Notes: generated by a model from the letters alone, not told the origin. Shown: positions 1 through 10,984, counted from the stretch's first letter. The stretch is DNA of 64,000 nt from Hyphomicrobiaceae bacterium (GCA_016793065.1 JAEULV010000052.1:1-64000); one strand, 5' to 3'. Translations and numbers: made by a program.

Positions 1-128
1 GGAGGCCCGTTCCGGCTTTTCCACAGTTTTTGCCAAAACGTCATTTTTCCGCTTGATCCGCCAGCGGGTTCGGGCTATTTCGCCTTCACCTCGCCGGCAC
101 ACATACCCAGGTGCTGGACGAAACGAGT

Positions 129-204
<76 letters not shown>

Positions 205-459
205 ATTTTCCTTAATCCTGAATTTGTTTGCTGTCGTCTTTTAAATCCGACTTGCCGAGTAACAAGGTCGGTACTGGTTTGTGCGGTTGGCTCAAAATTG
301 CTCTGCGCAGAGTGACATGAGTTCCAGACCGCAAATCAACGATTGCTTTCACATCGCAATTCCTTTCTTGCGCCGGAGGCCCGGCATGTTCGCCAACCAA
401 CGGCCCTTGCGGCAAGGACAGCGACCGGGCAGGCTGTCGGCATTCGTCCGAGGCAGCCG

Positions 460-1239
460 ATGCAATCCCCTCTCCTTCCGCCAATGTTTGCCCGGTTGTC
501 GCAGCGAAGCGGCAAACCGTTGCGCAAGTTAAACCTGGCGCAGCCGTCGCTGATCCTGGTGGTCGGCGGCGAAAAGACCGTGTCGACGCGGGCGGGAACG
601 ATCATTGCCGGGCCGGGCGATGTCGCCGTACTGCCGGGCGGGATCACCGCCGATGTCATCAATACGCCCGATCCCGGCGGGCTCTACAGCGCCGAGGTCG
701 TGGCGTTCGATCCCGGGACGGTCGAGCGGGTGGCCTCGCGGTCGGCGGGAGAGCCGGCGGCTCGGGTCTATCGGCCGACGAACGGGTTCCGCGACTGCTG
801 GAAAGGGCTGTCGGCGCTGTTTGCCGCGCCGGAGCCGGTGCCGGCTTCGGTGCTGGCGCATCGGGCCGGGGAATTGCTGCTCTGGCTGACAACGGCGGGG
901 ATCTCGCTCGTCACCGTCGCCGACCAGGGCTTCGGCGCGCGGGCGCGGATGCTGATCGAGCAGGATGTCGGCAAGGACTGGCAGGCACCGGATATCGCCC
1001 GCCGGCTCGCGGTCGGCGATGCGACGCTGCGGCGGCACCTGGCGAGCGAGGGCACGTCGCTGACCGATATCCTGATCGACGCGCGGATGTCGCGGGCGCT
1101 GGCGCTGCTGCAGATGACAGACCAACCGGTCACGACAATCGCGCTTGAGGTCGGCTATGCCTCGCCGTCGCGGTTTGCCGCCCGGTTTCGCGCCCGGTTC
1201 GGCTTTCCGCCGAGCGAAATCCGTGGCCACAGCCGGTGA
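460..1239 (+). CDS. AraC-family transcriptional regulator
   Basis: This is a DNA-binding regulator with an N-terminal ligand-sensing half and a C-terminal AraC-type double helix-turn-helix. The N-terminal part (about residues 20-90) has the beta-rich, glycine-punctuated pattern of AraC cupin domains (AGPGDVAVLPGG). The C-terminal ~100 residues match the AraC domain: a first helix-turn-helix (DIARRLAVGDATLRRHL), then the signature region ending in a TTIALEVGYASPSRFAARF-like stretch. I chose the ATG at 460 because GAGG lies 7 nt upstream; an in-frame TTG at 343 would add 39 residues but has no clear ribosome site. It reads toward the PEBP-like gene, which could be its target, but nothing proves this. 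The effector is unknown. Confidence 0.85.
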   Translation: MQSPLLPPMFARLSQRSGKPLRKLNLAQPSLILVVGGEKTVSTRAGTIIAGPGDVAVLPGGITADVINTPDPGGLYSAEVVAFDPGTVERVASRSAGEPAARVYRPTNGFRDCWKGLSALFAAPEPVPASVLAHRAGELLLWLTTAGISLVTVADQGFGARARMLIEQDVGKDWQAPDIARRLAVGDATLRRHLASEGTSLTDILIDARMSRALALLQMTDQPVTTIALEVGYASPSRFAARFRARFGFPPSEIRGHSR

Positions 1240-1337
1240 TGTGAGCGTTTCGGCACAAAAGTCGATCGATGCGGAGCGGCGGCGGCAGTGCATTCCGGCC
1301 AATATCTCGCGGTGATCTTCCCAAACGGAGCCGCAAG

Positions 1338-1934
1338 ATGACCTTCAAGACCTGTTTCAGCCCGACATCGCCGAATCCGATGCGCCGCCGTTTCGCGGCG
1401 GCGGCGATACTGACCCTGCTGGCTCTGGCGCCGGCCGTGCCGGCCGCCGCTGGCGAATTCAAGCTGACCAGTTCGCAGATCGCCGATGGCGGCGCGCTCG
1501 GCAGCGCGCAGGTGATGGCCGGGTTTGGCTGCACCGGCGGCAACCGCTCGCCGGCGCTGGCCTGGAGCGGCGCGCCGGCCGGCACCAAGAGCTTCGCGGT
1601 GACGGTCTATGATCCGGACGCACCGACCGGGTCGGGCTGGTGGCATTGGGTGCTGTACAACCTGCCGGCCGATCTGACCGCCCTGCCGGAGAACGCCGGA
1701 TCGGGCGCCGGCCTGCCGACCGGCGCGGTGCAGGGACGAACCGACTACGGCACGGCCGGATTTGGCGGTGCCTGCCCGCCGCCGGGACCGGCGCATCGCT
1801 ATGTGTTCACCGTCCACGCGCTGAAGGTGGAGCGGCTGGAGCTGCCGGCAGACGCCAGCGCGGCGATGATCGGCTTCATGACGCGGATGAACACGCTCGG
1901 CACCGCGACCCTGACGGCGACCTATGGGCGATGA
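1338..1934 (+). CDS. Secreted YbhB/YbcL-type PEBP family protein
   Basis: This belongs to the phosphatidylethanolamine-binding protein family, bacterial YbhB/YbcL branch (Raf-kinase-inhibitor-like). Family motifs present are the DPDAPTGSGWWHWV segment and the later GGxCPPPGPAHRY segment, which build the anion/ligand pocket. Residues 15-38 form a signal peptide (MRRRF, hydrophobic core, AAA cleavage area), so the mature protein is likely periplasmic. The ATG at 1338 has GGAG 9 nt upstream; a start at the later ATG 1380 would give a tighter signal peptide but lacks a ribosome site. Bacterial members have no settled biochemical role. The gene follows the AraC regulator in the same direction by 98 bp. 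Confidence 0.85.
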   Translation: MTFKTCFSPTSPNPMRRRFAAAAILTLLALAPAVPAAAGEFKLTSSQIADGGALGSAQVMAGFGCTGGNRSPALAWSGAPAGTKSFAVTVYDPDAPTGSGWWHWVLYNLPADLTALPENAGSGAGLPTGAVQGRTDYGTAGFGGACPPPGPAHRYVFTVHALKVERLELPADASAAMIGFMTRMNTLGTATLTATYGR

Positions 1935-1965
1935 GCCCCATCGGCGCCAATGCCGGAAGCCGAAG

Positions 1966-2076
1966 GCGCTGACGCGCCCGGCCTCCGGGGACAAGTGAAT
2001 TTCCCATCCGCATCAGCGGCATGAGTAATTCGCGTCAGGAATGCCATCGGTCATTTTCAATGCCCGATGGCATTCC
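1966..2076. repeat. Dispersed ~110-bp intergenic element, copy 1
   Basis: This stretch aligns with 8207-8316 over its whole length: GACGCG, CCGGCCT, GAATTT, CATC, ATTCGCGTC, CCATCGGTCATTT and CCGATGGCAT occur in the same order and nearly the same spacing. Both copies lie between convergent genes and end in a hairpin next to the stop codon of the minus-strand gene. The element is outside any reading frame I accept. Confidence 0.6.
2038..2076 (-). terminator. Hairpin terminator downstream of the bkd operon
   Basis: A perfect 13-bp inverted repeat (GGAATGCCATCGG and its complement) with a 13-nt loop starts one base after the minus-strand lpdA stop codon. There is no T-run on either side, so it may stabilise the mRNA end or work with Rho rather than act as a classical intrinsic terminator. 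It forms the right end of the dispersed element. Confidence 0.55.
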
Positions 2077-3462
2077 TCACATGTGCAGCGCCTGGCCCAG
2101 GGCCTTGTAGCTTGCCTCGGCGACGGTTTCGCCGAGGGTGGGGTGGGCGTGGATGGTGCAGGTGATGTCCTCCAGCCGGGCACCCATTTCCAGCGCCAGG
2201 GTGAAGGCGGCGGAGAGCTCGGAGACGCCGGGACCGACGGCGTCGATGCCGAGAATCAGGTGGTTGTCGGCACGGGCGACGACGCGGGTGAAGCCGTCCT
2301 CGGCGGCGAGCGTCAGGGCGCGGCCGTTGGCGGCGAGCGGGAACAGGCCGGTGATCACCTCGTGGCCGCGGGCGCGGGCGGCCTCGGCCGACAGGCCGAC
2401 GCTGACGATCTCGGGATCGGTGAAGCAGACGGCGGGGATCGCCGCCGGGTGGAAGGCGCGGCGCTCGCCGGCGATGATCTCGGCGACCATTTCACCCTGG
2501 GCCATGGCACGGTGGGCGAGCATCGGCTCGCCGGTCAGGTCGCCGATGGCCCAGACGCCGCGCATGGCGGTGGCGCAGCGCTCGTCGACGCGGACGAAGC
2601 CACCGTCCATGGCGAGATCGAGGCCCTCGAGCCCCCAGCCCTTCAGCCGGGCACGCCGGCCGACGGTAACCAGAACGCGATCGGCGGCGATCCGGCGGCG
2701 CGTGCCGTCGGCGCAGAGCACCTCGAGGCCGGCGGCGCTTTCGCCGAGGGCACGGGTGGCGGTCAGCACCTCGGCGCCGAGCGCGTCGAGCCGGCGCACG
2801 ACCGGGCGGGTGAGATCGGCGTCATATTGCGGCAGGATCCGATCGGCGGCCTCGATCACGGTGACGCGGCTGCCGAGCTTGGCGAAGGCGATGCCGAGTT
2901 CCAGGCCGATATAGCCGCCACCGACGATGGCGAGGCGGGCCGGCGGCTCGGTCAGTTCCAGCGCTTGCGTCGAGGAGACGATCTTGCCGCCGAAGGGCAG
3001 CGCCGGCAATTCGATCGGCTCGGAGCCGGTGGCGAGGATGACGTGCTCGGCCTTGACGGTGACGCGGCCGGTGTCGGTGTCGACGACGCAGGTCTTGCCG
3101 TCGGTCATGCGGCCGTGGCCGCGCAGGGTCTTGACGCCGGCCTTCTTCAGCAGGCTGGCGACGCCGGCGTTGAGGCGGCCGACGATGGCGTCCTTCCATT
3201 CCACCGTGCGGGCGAAATCCAGCGTCGGCGCGGCGGCGGCGATGCCGTGGCGCGGGGCGCGGGCATAGCTGGCGAGGCGGTGGAACTCGTCGGCGGCGTG
3301 GATCAGGGCCTTGGAGGGGATGCAGCCGACATTGAGGCAGGTGCCGCCGAGGCGATCGGCCTCGACCAGCACGCAGTCGAGCCCGAGCTGGCCGGCGCGG
3401 ATGGCGGCGACATAACCGCCGGGGCCGCCGCCGAGGACGACGATCCGGGTGTCGATCAGCAT
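2077..3462 (-). CDS. lpdA: Dihydrolipoyl dehydrogenase (E3 of the branched-chain 2-oxoacid dehydrogenase)
   Basis: FAD-dependent disulfide oxidoreductase that reoxidises the dihydrolipoyl group of E2 with NAD+. The N-terminal Rossmann motif GGGPGG (residues 11-16) binds FAD, the redox-active pair is C42/C47 in [13 protein letters not shown], a second GGGYIGLE motif binds NAD, and the C-terminal HAHPTLGE segment supplies the His-Glu pair of the active site. At 461 residues it is full length. It is the last gene of a tight minus-strand set after E1alpha, E1beta and E2 (4-bp gap to E2), so it is probably the E3 dedicated to this complex; a separate lpd for pyruvate and 2-oxoglutarate dehydrogenases would lie elsewhere. 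Confidence 0.95.
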   Translation of the reverse strand: MLIDTRIVVLGGGPGGYVAAIRAGQLGLDCVLVEADRLGGTCLNVGCIPSKALIHAADEFHRLASYARAPRHGIAAAAPTLDFARTVEWKDAIVGRLNAGVASLLKKAGVKTLRGHGRMTDGKTCVVDTDTGRVTVKAEHVILATGSEPIELPALPFGGKIVSSTQALELTEPPARLAIVGGGYIGLELGIAFAKLGSRVTVIEAADRILPQYDADLTRPVVRRLDALGAEVLTATRALGESAAGLEVLCADGTRRRIAADRVLVTVGRRARLKGWGLEGLDLAMDGGFVRVDERCATAMRGVWAIGDLTGEPMLAHRAMAQGEMVAEIIAGERRAFHPAAIPAVCFTDPEIVSVGLSAEAARARGHEVITGLFPLAANGRALTLAAEDGFTRVVARADNHLILGIDAVGPGVSELSAAFTLALEMGARLEDITCTIHAHPTLGETVAEASYKALGQALHM

Positions 3463-3466
3463 GGCT

Positions 3467-4747
3467 TCAGACCTCCATGAACAGGGTGGCAGGGGTCTCG
3501 ATCAATCGACGCAACGCCTGGATGAACGAGGCGGCGTCATGGCCGTCGACGACGCGGTGATCGAAGGAACTCGACAGGTTCATGATCTTGCGCGGCACGA
3601 AGGCGCCGTCGACGAAGACCGGGCGGACGGCGATCTTGTTGACGCCGACGATGGCGACCTCGGGGGCGTTGATCACCGGGGTGGAGACGATGCCGCCGAG
3701 CGCGCCGAGCGAGGTGATGGTGATGGTGGAGCCGGTCAGTTCATCGCGGGTGGCAAGCCCCTCGCGGGCGGCGGCGGTGACGCGGCCCATCTCGGCGGCG
3801 GCGTCCCAGATGTCGCGCGCCTCGCAATGGCGCACCACCGGCACCATCAGGCCGCCTGGGGTCTGAGTGGCGATGCCGACATGGGCGGCGCCGAAGCGGG
3901 TGATCACCTCGTGCTCGTCGTCGTAATGGGCGTTGACCTGTGGAAACTGCCGCAGCGCCCGGACAATGGCGCGGATGAGGAACGGCAGCAGCGTCAACTT
4001 CGGCCGGTCGGCGGGCCGCATGGCGTTGAGGCTTGCCCGCAGGTCCTCGAGCGCGGTGACGTCGACCTCCTCGACATAGGCGAAATGCGGAATGCGGCGC
4101 TTGGCCTCCTGCATGCGGCGGGCGATGGCGCGGCGCAGACCAACGACCTTGATCACCTCGCGGCTCAGGTCCGGACGCGGACCGGCGGCGAGCGCCGGCT
4201 GACCACCGCCGGCGACGTGGCGATCGAGGTCGTCGTGGCCGATGCGGCCGGCCGGGCCGCTGCCACGGACATAGACCAGATCGACGCCGAGTTCGCGGGC
4301 GCGACGGCGCACCGCCGGCGAGGCGATGGGCTTTTCGCCCGGCGCGCGCGGCAGGCCGACCTGCGGCCCGGCGAACGCCACCGGCGCGGCGGGCTTCGGC
4401 GTCGGGATATGCCGGGGCACGGGCGGGGCGGCGACGGCGGCCGGACGCGGCGGCGATGCCGGCTCGGCGGCTTTCCCGGCGGCGTTTTCAGGGGCTTCCG
4501 CCTCGCCCTCGGTCTCGATGCGGATCAGCGGGCTGCCGACGGCGAGCAGCGTGCCGATGTCGCAGGCGAGCCAGACGACCTTGCCAGTGACGGAAGAGGG
4601 AATTTCGACGGTGGCCTTGTCGGTCATCACGGCGGCGACGACCTGATCCTCGGCGACGTCGTCGCCGACGGCGACGGCCCATTCGACCAGTTCGGCCTCG
4701 GCGATGCCTTCGCCGACGTCGGGCAGCTTGATGGTGCGGATCGCCAT
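3467..4747 (-). CDS. bkdB: Lipoyl acyltransferase E2 of branched-chain 2-oxoacid dehydrogenase
   Basis: Core subunit that carries the acyl group on lipoate and passes it to CoA. It has one N-terminal lipoyl domain with the lipoylated lysine K44 in [10 protein letters not shown], an Ala/Pro-rich linker, a peripheral subunit-binding domain around residues 140-180 ([15 protein letters not shown]), and a C-terminal catalytic domain with the H397-x3-D401-G motif (DHRVVDG). A GGAGG ribosome site lies within the end of the E1beta gene, 3 bp separate the two genes, and translation is probably coupled. Branched-chain rather than pyruvate specificity rests on the E1 sequences and the operon order; the single lipoyl domain fits. 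Confidence 0.93.
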   Translation of the reverse strand: MAIRTIKLPDVGEGIAEAELVEWAVAVGDDVAEDQVVAAVMTDKATVEIPSSVTGKVVWLACDIGTLLAVGSPLIRIETEGEAEAPENAAGKAAEPASPPRPAAVAAPPVPRHIPTPKPAAPVAFAGPQVGLPRAPGEKPIASPAVRRRARELGVDLVYVRGSGPAGRIGHDDLDRHVAGGGQPALAAGPRPDLSREVIKVVGLRRAIARRMQEAKRRIPHFAYVEEVDVTALEDLRASLNAMRPADRPKLTLLPFLIRAIVRALRQFPQVNAHYDDEHEVITRFGAAHVGIATQTPGGLMVPVVRHCEARDIWDAAAEMGRVTAAAREGLATRDELTGSTITITSLGALGGIVSTPVINAPEVAIVGVNKIAVRPVFVDGAFVPRKIMNLSSSFDHRVVDGHDAASFIQALRRLIETPATLFMEV

Positions 4748-4750
4748 GGC

Positions 4751-5764
4751 TCAGGCCTCCATCACGGCTTTGAGGGCGCGGCCGACGCGGGCGGGGCCGG
4801 GGAAATAGTCCCATTCCTGGGCGTGGGGATAGGGCGTGTCCCAACCGGTGACGCGCAGGATCGGCGCCTCGAGGTGGTGGAAGCAGCGCTCCTGCACCTG
4901 GGCCGACAGTTCGGCGCCGAAGCCGGAAGTGCGCGTCGCCTCGTGCAGGATGACGCAGCGCCCGGTCTTTCGCACCGATTGCTCGATGGTGTCGGTGTCG
5001 AGCGGGATGAGGGTGCGCAAGTCGATGATCTCGGCATCGATGCCGGTTTCGGCGGCGGCGGCCTCGGCGACATGCACCATGGTGCCATAGGCGATGACGG
5101 TGACGGCGGCGCCCTCGCGGCGGATCGCCGCCTTGCCGAGCTCGATGGCGTAATACTCGTCCGGGACCTCGCTGAGGGGATGGCGCGACCACGGCACCAC
5201 CGGCTGGTCGTGGTGGCCGGAGAACGGGCCGTTATAGAGCCGCTTCGGTTCGAGGAAGATCACCGGGTCGTCGTCCTCGATGGCGCTGATCAGCAGGCCC
5301 TTGGCATCGTAGGGGTTGGAGGGGATGACGGTCTTCAGGCCGCTGACATGGGTGAAGCAGGCCTCGGGGCTCTGGCTGTGGGTCTGGCCGCCGAAGATGC
5401 CGCCGCCGCAGGGCATGCGGATGGTCAGCGGCGAGGTGAATTCGCCGGCGGAGCGATAGCGCAGCCGGGCCGCCTCGGAGACGATCTGGTCATAGGCGGG
5501 GTAGACATAGTCGGCGAACTGGATCTCGCAGACGGGGCGCAGGCCATAGGCGCCCATGCCGATGGCGACGCCGACGATGCCGGTCTCGGAGATCGGCGTG
5601 TCGAAGCAGCGGGTGCGGCCGTATTTGCGCTGCAGGCCGTCGGTGCAGCGGAAGACGCCGCCGAAATAGCCGACATCCTCGCCGAAGACGACGACCTTGT
5701 CGTCGCGGGCCATCATCAGGTCGATGGCGTCGCGGATGGCTTCGATCATGGTGATGCGGGCCAT
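4751..5764 (-). CDS. bkdA2: 2-oxoisovalerate dehydrogenase E1 beta subunit
   Basis: Beta chain of the thiamine-diphosphate E1 that decarboxylates branched-chain 2-oxoacids from valine, leucine and isoleucine. The 337-residue protein begins MARITMIEAIRDAIDL and contains the ISETG segment with the glutamate that activates the cofactor, the FADY/PAYDQI segment, and the GGGIFGGQTHSQSPE loop typical of E1beta. The reading frame extends upstream of this ATG, but that extension overlaps the E1alpha coding region and is not protein-like. Only 4 bp separate it from the E1alpha stop codon. Confidence 0.94.
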   Translation of the reverse strand: MARITMIEAIRDAIDLMMARDDKVVVFGEDVGYFGGVFRCTDGLQRKYGRTRCFDTPISETGIVGVAIGMGAYGLRPVCEIQFADYVYPAYDQIVSEAARLRYRSAGEFTSPLTIRMPCGGGIFGGQTHSQSPEACFTHVSGLKTVIPSNPYDAKGLLISAIEDDDPVIFLEPKRLYNGPFSGHHDQPVVPWSRHPLSEVPDEYYAIELGKAAIRREGAAVTVIAYGTMVHVAEAAAAETGIDAEIIDLRTLIPLDTDTIEQSVRKTGRCVILHEATRTSGFGAELSAQVQERCFHHLEAPILRVTGWDTPYPHAQEWDYFPGPARVGRALKAVMEA

Positions 5765-5768
5765 GGCG

Positions 5769-7151
<1,383 letters not shown>

Positions 7152-7200
7152 CTACGCTAGACACGCAAATTCGCCAAATGATACGGTGAATTTACCCGGC

Positions 7201-7224
7201 TAACCATGCAATATTGCATGGTTA
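7201..7224. promoter_or_regulatory. Perfect 24-bp palindrome, putative operator
   Basis: TAACCATGCAAT is followed immediately by its exact reverse complement, in an AT-rich gap between the bkd operon and the divergent LysR gene, 39 bp before the LysR start codon. Position and symmetry fit a binding site for a dimeric regulator, most simply the LysR protein itself. It is an even palindrome and so does not strictly match the T-N11-A LysR box. No T-run follows, and it is not at the end of a gene, so it is unlikely to be a terminator. Confidence 0.55.
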
Positions 7225-7263
7225 CGATCTTTCCTTAGTCGATCGCGAAACGAAATAACCAAG

Positions 7264-8157
7264 ATGAACTGGGACGACGTTCGATTTTTTCTTGCGACCG
7301 CCCGAACCGGCCAGGTGACGGCGGCGGCCCAGCGACTCGGGGTCGACCAGGCGACGGTGGGACGCCGTGTCGCACAGCTGGAACGCATGCTGAAGACCAA
7401 GCTGTTCGACCGCTCGCCGCGCGGCTACGAGCTGACGGCCGAGGGCAGCCGGCTGGTGCCCTATGCCGAGACGATCGAAAGCCAGATGCTGGAGGCGCAG
7501 GAGGTTGTCGGCGGCAACCAGCGGGCATTGACCGGCGTCATCCGCATCGGCGCGCCGGAGGGGATCGCCAGCCACCTGATCGCGCCTGGGGCGGCGGCGC
7601 TGTGCAAGGAGCATCCGCAGATCGAGGTGCACATGGTGGCATTGCCGCGCACCTTCAGCCTGTCGAAGCGCGAGGCGGATTTCGCCATCGCCGTGTCGCG
7701 GCCGACCAGCGGCCGGCTGGTGGTGCGCAAGATCGCCGATTACCGACTGCATCTCTATGCATCGAAGAGCTATGTCGAGGCGCGTCCGCCGATCCAGGAG
7801 CTGGCGGACCTGAAGAAGCTGCGGGGGATCGGCTATATTTCCGAGCTGATCTTCGACCGCGAGCTCGACTATATCCCGCTGATCAACCCGGAACTGACGC
7901 CGCATCTGGCATCGACCTCGATCCATGTGCAGCTGGAGTGGACGCGGATCGGCGCCGGCGTCTGCATCCTGCCGGATTTCGTCGCCCGGCGGCATGAGGA
8001 TCTGGTGCGGCTGCTGCCGAACGACATCTCGCTGACTCGGACGTTCTGGATGGTGGTGCACGAGGACAATGCCCGGCTCGACCGGGTGCGGCGCTGCATG
8101 GAGCCGATCGTCAACGGCATCGCCCGGTCGCTGCACGCCATCAACGACGGCGGCTGA
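7264..8157 (+). CDS. LysR-family transcriptional regulator
   Basis: A 297-residue regulator with the N-terminal winged helix-turn-helix of the LysR family: WDDVRFFLATARTGQVTAAA, then GVDQATVGRRVAQLE as recognition helix region, then the linker helix. The remainder is the periplasmic-binding-protein-like effector domain (about residues 90-295), with RIGAPEGIASHL at its first strand. It is divergent from bkdA1, with the palindrome at 7201-7224 in between, so it may control the bkd operon, itself, or both. In Pseudomonas the bkd operon is controlled by an Lrp-type BkdR, so a LysR regulator here would be a different solution. The ribosome site is weak. The effector is unknown. Confidence 0.88.
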   Translation: MNWDDVRFFLATARTGQVTAAAQRLGVDQATVGRRVAQLERMLKTKLFDRSPRGYELTAEGSRLVPYAETIESQMLEAQEVVGGNQRALTGVIRIGAPEGIASHLIAPGAAALCKEHPQIEVHMVALPRTFSLSKREADFAIAVSRPTSGRLVVRKIADYRLHLYASKSYVEARPPIQELADLKKLRGIGYISELIFDRELDYIPLINPELTPHLASTSIHVQLEWTRIGAGVCILPDFVARRHEDLVRLLPNDISLTRTFWMVVHEDNARLDRVRRCMEPIVNGIARSLHAINDGG

Positions 8158-8206
8158 TCGCCGGCCGGCGATCAGCCCGGGGCGCGGCCCAGAGCAGGGG
8201 CCGCTG

Positions 8207-8316
8207 GCGCCGACGCGTCCGGCCTTCCGAGGGCACGCGAATTTTTCATCGGTATCAAAGACATGCGACATTCGCGTCCCGAACACCATCGGTCATTTCA
8301 AATGTGACCGATGGCA
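8207..8316. repeat. Dispersed ~110-bp intergenic element, copy 2
   Basis: Homologous to 1966-2076 (see that entry). It fills most of the gap between the convergent LysR gene and urtE and ends at the urtE stop codon. Its minus-strand 5' end is the terminator-like hairpin at 8286-8314. Confidence 0.6.
8286..8314 (-). terminator. Hairpin downstream of urtE
   Basis: A perfect 10-bp inverted repeat, CCATCGGTCA and its complement, closes a 9-nt loop 2 bp beyond the urtE stop codon. It shares the CCATCGGTCATTT core with the hairpin after lpdA. No T-run is evident on the minus strand. Confidence 0.5.
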
Positions 8317-9012
8317 TCAGACCATCATGCGCTTGCGGATTTCGTCCTCGTCCATGGTGTCGCGGGTGCCTTCGAGCGTGACCTCGCCGCGATCCATCAC
8401 ATACCAGCGATCGGCGAGGTCCTTGGCGAAGTCGAAATACTGCTCGACCAGCACGATCGCCATGTTGCCCTTCGAGCGCAGGTATTCGATCGCCCGGCCG
8501 ATATCCTTGATGATCGACGGCTGGATACCCTCGGTCGGCTCGTCGAGCACCAGGAGACGCGGGCGGGTGACCAGGGCGCGGCCGATGGCGAGCTGCTGCT
8601 GCTGGCCGCCGGAGAGATCGCCACCACGGCGGCGCAGCATGTCGGAGAGCACCGGAAACAGGGCGAAGATATCGTCGGGGATGCCGCGATCGGCGTCCTT
8701 CAGCGGCGCGAAGCCGGTTTCGAGGTTTTCCTTGACGGTCAGCAGCGGGAAGATCTCGCGGCCCTGCGGCACATAGGCGATGCCCTTGCGGGCGCGCTCG
8801 CTGGTGGCGACGCGGGAAATGTCGGCGCCTTCCCACTCGATGGCGCCGGCGGAAATCGGCTGATGGCCGATGATGGCGCGCATCAGCGACGACTTGCCGA
8901 CGCCGTTGCGGCCGAGAACGCAGGTGACCTCGCCGGGGCGGGCTTCGATTGACACCCGGCGCAGCGCCTGGGCGGCGCCATAGTGCAGATCGAGATTGGT
9001 GACGCTGAGCAT
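8317..9012 (-). CDS. urtE: Urea ABC transporter ATP-binding protein UrtE
   Basis: Second ATPase of the urea / short-chain amide importer, of the LivF type. The Walker A motif GRNGVGKSS is at residues 34-42, the signature is LSGGQQQQLAIGRAL, and Walker B is LLVLDEPTEG followed by IQPSIIKDI, which is characteristic of UrtE. The 231-residue length is normal. The ATG at 9012 starts the conserved MLSVTNLDLHYG; the frame continues upstream but not as a plausible protein. It is the last gene of the operon, 41 bp after urtD. No urease genes follow within the window. Confidence 0.95.
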   Translation of the reverse strand: MLSVTNLDLHYGAAQALRRVSIEARPGEVTCVLGRNGVGKSSLMRAIIGHQPISAGAIEWEGADISRVATSERARKGIAYVPQGREIFPLLTVKENLETGFAPLKDADRGIPDDIFALFPVLSDMLRRRGGDLSGGQQQQLAIGRALVTRPRLLVLDEPTEGIQPSIIKDIGRAIEYLRSKGNMAIVLVEQYFDFAKDLADRWYVMDRGEVTLEGTRDTMDEDEIRKRMMV

Positions 9013-9053
9013 GCTGCGGTCCTGACTGCAATCGATGGGGCGGGCGGAGCAAC

Positions 9054-9830
9054 TCACCGGCCGAGATAGACCTCGATGACACGTTCGTCGGCGGAGACGA
9101 CGTCGAGCGGGCCCTCGGCCAGCACCGAGCCCTCGTGCAGCACCGTCACCTTGACGCCGAGATCGCGAATGAAGGTCATGTCGTGCTCGACGACGATCAC
9201 CGAGTGGTCGCGGGCGATTTCCTTGAGCAGCTTGGCGGTCTCGATGGTCTCGGCGTCGGTCATGCCGGCGGCGGGCTCGTCGACCAGCAGCAGCTTCGGG
9301 TCCTGCGCCAGCAGCATGCCGATTTCCAGCCACTGCTTCTGCCCGTGGGACAGATCGCCGGCGAGGCGGTCGCGGTCAGCGGCAAGGCGGATGGTGACGA
9401 GGATCTTGTCGATCTTGGCCTGTTCGTCGGCGGAGATGCCCCAGAACAGGTTCTTCAGGACGGTGCGGTCGGATTTCAGCGCCAGGTGGATGTTGTCCTC
9501 CACCGTCTGGTTCTCGAACACGGTCGGCTTCTGGAACTTGCGGCCGATGCCGAGATGGGCGATCGCCGCCTCGTCGAGGCGGGTCAGGTCGGTGGTGCCT
9601 TCAAACAGCACGTCGCCGGTGTCGGGCTTGGTCTTGCCGGTGATGATGTCCATCATCGTCGACTTGCCGGCGCCGTTTGGGCCGATGATGGCGCGCATCT
9701 CGCCGGGCTGGATCGACAAGGACAGCTTGTTGATGGCGCGAAAGCCATCGAACGAGACGCTGACATCGTCGAGATACAGCAGGCTCGAGGTGAGGTGGGC
9801 CGGTTCTTGCGGGGTGACGACGCTGGTCAT
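9054..9830 (-). CDS. urtD: Urea ABC transporter ATP-binding protein UrtD
   Basis: First ATPase of the importer, LivG type. Walker A is GPNGAGKST, the signature region is DLSHGQKQWLEIGMLL with the HG variant typical of UrtD, and Walker B is LLLVDEPAAGM, followed by the EHD switch VVEHDMTFIRDLG. The 258-residue protein begins MTSVVTPQEP. Five bp separate it from the urtC stop, which points to coupled translation. Confidence 0.95.
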   Translation of the reverse strand: MTSVVTPQEPAHLTSSLLYLDDVSVSFDGFRAINKLSLSIQPGEMRAIIGPNGAGKSTMMDIITGKTKPDTGDVLFEGTTDLTRLDEAAIAHLGIGRKFQKPTVFENQTVEDNIHLALKSDRTVLKNLFWGISADEQAKIDKILVTIRLAADRDRLAGDLSHGQKQWLEIGMLLAQDPKLLLVDEPAAGMTDAETIETAKLLKEIARDHSVIVVEHDMTFIRDLGVKVTVLHEGSVLAEGPLDVVSADERVIEVYLGR

Positions 9831-9835
9831 GGCTC

Positions 9836-10981
9836 TCACTCCGCCGGATCTGGGGTCGGCGCGGCGACCGGTTCGGGTTTGGCGCCGGCGGCGCGGCGGC
9901 GGGCGAGATAGTCGGAGGCGGTGCCGACGATGCCCTTGGGCAGGAACAGGGTGACGAGCACGAACAGGCCGCCAAGGGCGAACAGCCAATAGGGGGCGAG
10001 CGCGCCGGTGGTGAAGGTGGTCTTGGCGAAGTTGACGAGGATGGCGCCGATCGCCGGGCCGACGAGGGTGCCGCGACCGCCGACGGCGGTCCAGATCACC
10101 ACCTCGATCGAATTGCCGGGGGCGAATTCCGACGGGTTGATGATGCCGATCTGCGGCACGTAGAGGGCGCCGGCGATGCCGGCCATCATCGCCGAGAGGG
10201 TGAAGACGAAGAGCTTGTAGTTGTCGGCGCGGTAGCCGAGGAAGCGCACGCGGCTTTCGGCATCGCGCACCGCCAGCAGCACCTTGCCGGCCTTCGACAT
10301 CACCACCGAGCGGGCGATCAGATAGGCGGCGGCCAGCGTCAGCGCCGTCAGGGCAAACAGGCCGGCGCGGGTGGCATCCGACTGGATGTTGAAGCCCAGG
10401 ATGTCCTTGAAGTCGGTCAGGCCGTTATTGCCGCCGAAGCCCATGTCGTTGCGGAAGAACGCCAGCAGCAGGGCATAGGTCAGCGCCTGGGTGATGATCG
10501 ACAGATAGACGCCGGTGACGCGGGAGCGGAAGGCGAACCAGCCGAAGATGAAGGCGATAAGACCCGGCACCGCCACGACCATCAGCGCGGCGAAGGGGAA
10601 CCAGTCGAAGCCGTACCAGTACCAGGGCAGTTCCTTCCAGTTCAGGAACACCATGAAATCCGGCAGGACCGGATTGCCATAGACGCCGCGTGGGCCGATC
10701 TGGCGCATCAGATACATGCCCATGGCATAGCCGCCGAGGGCGAAGAAGGCGCCGTGGCCGAGGGAGAGAATGCCGCAATAGCCCCAGACCAGGTCCAGCG
10801 CCAGGGCGAGGATGGCATAGGTCAGGTACTTGCCCATCAACGACATGGCATAGGTGGGCACGTGCAGGGCCGAACCCTCGGGCGTCAGCAGGTTGAGCGC
10901 CGGCACCAGGATCGCGGCGGCGGCAAGGATGGCGAGGAAGATCAGGCCGCGCCGGTCGGCGAGAAGCTTGGCGGTGAGCAT
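9836..10981 (-). CDS. urtC: Urea ABC transporter permease UrtC
   Basis: Inner-membrane permease of the LivM family, 381 residues with roughly ten hydrophobic segments. The GYCGILSLGHGAFFALGGYAMG region near residues 65-85 and the later DAESRVRFLGYRADNYKLFVFTLSAMMAGIAGALY region are typical of UrtC. With UrtB it forms the channel for urea or short-chain amides. It is 3 bp from urtB and 5 bp from urtD. Confidence 0.95.
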   Translation of the reverse strand: MLTAKLLADRRGLIFLAILAAAAILVPALNLLTPEGSALHVPTYAMSLMGKYLTYAILALALDLVWGYCGILSLGHGAFFALGGYAMGMYLMRQIGPRGVYGNPVLPDFMVFLNWKELPWYWYGFDWFPFAALMVVAVPGLIAFIFGWFAFRSRVTGVYLSIITQALTYALLLAFFRNDMGFGGNNGLTDFKDILGFNIQSDATRAGLFALTALTLAAAYLIARSVVMSKAGKVLLAVRDAESRVRFLGYRADNYKLFVFTLSAMMAGIAGALYVPQIGIINPSEFAPGNSIEVVIWTAVGGRGTLVGPAIGAILVNFAKTTFTTGALAPYWLFALGGLFVLVTLFLPKGIVGTASDYLARRRAAGAKPEPVAAPTPDPAE

Positions 10982-10984
10982 GGG

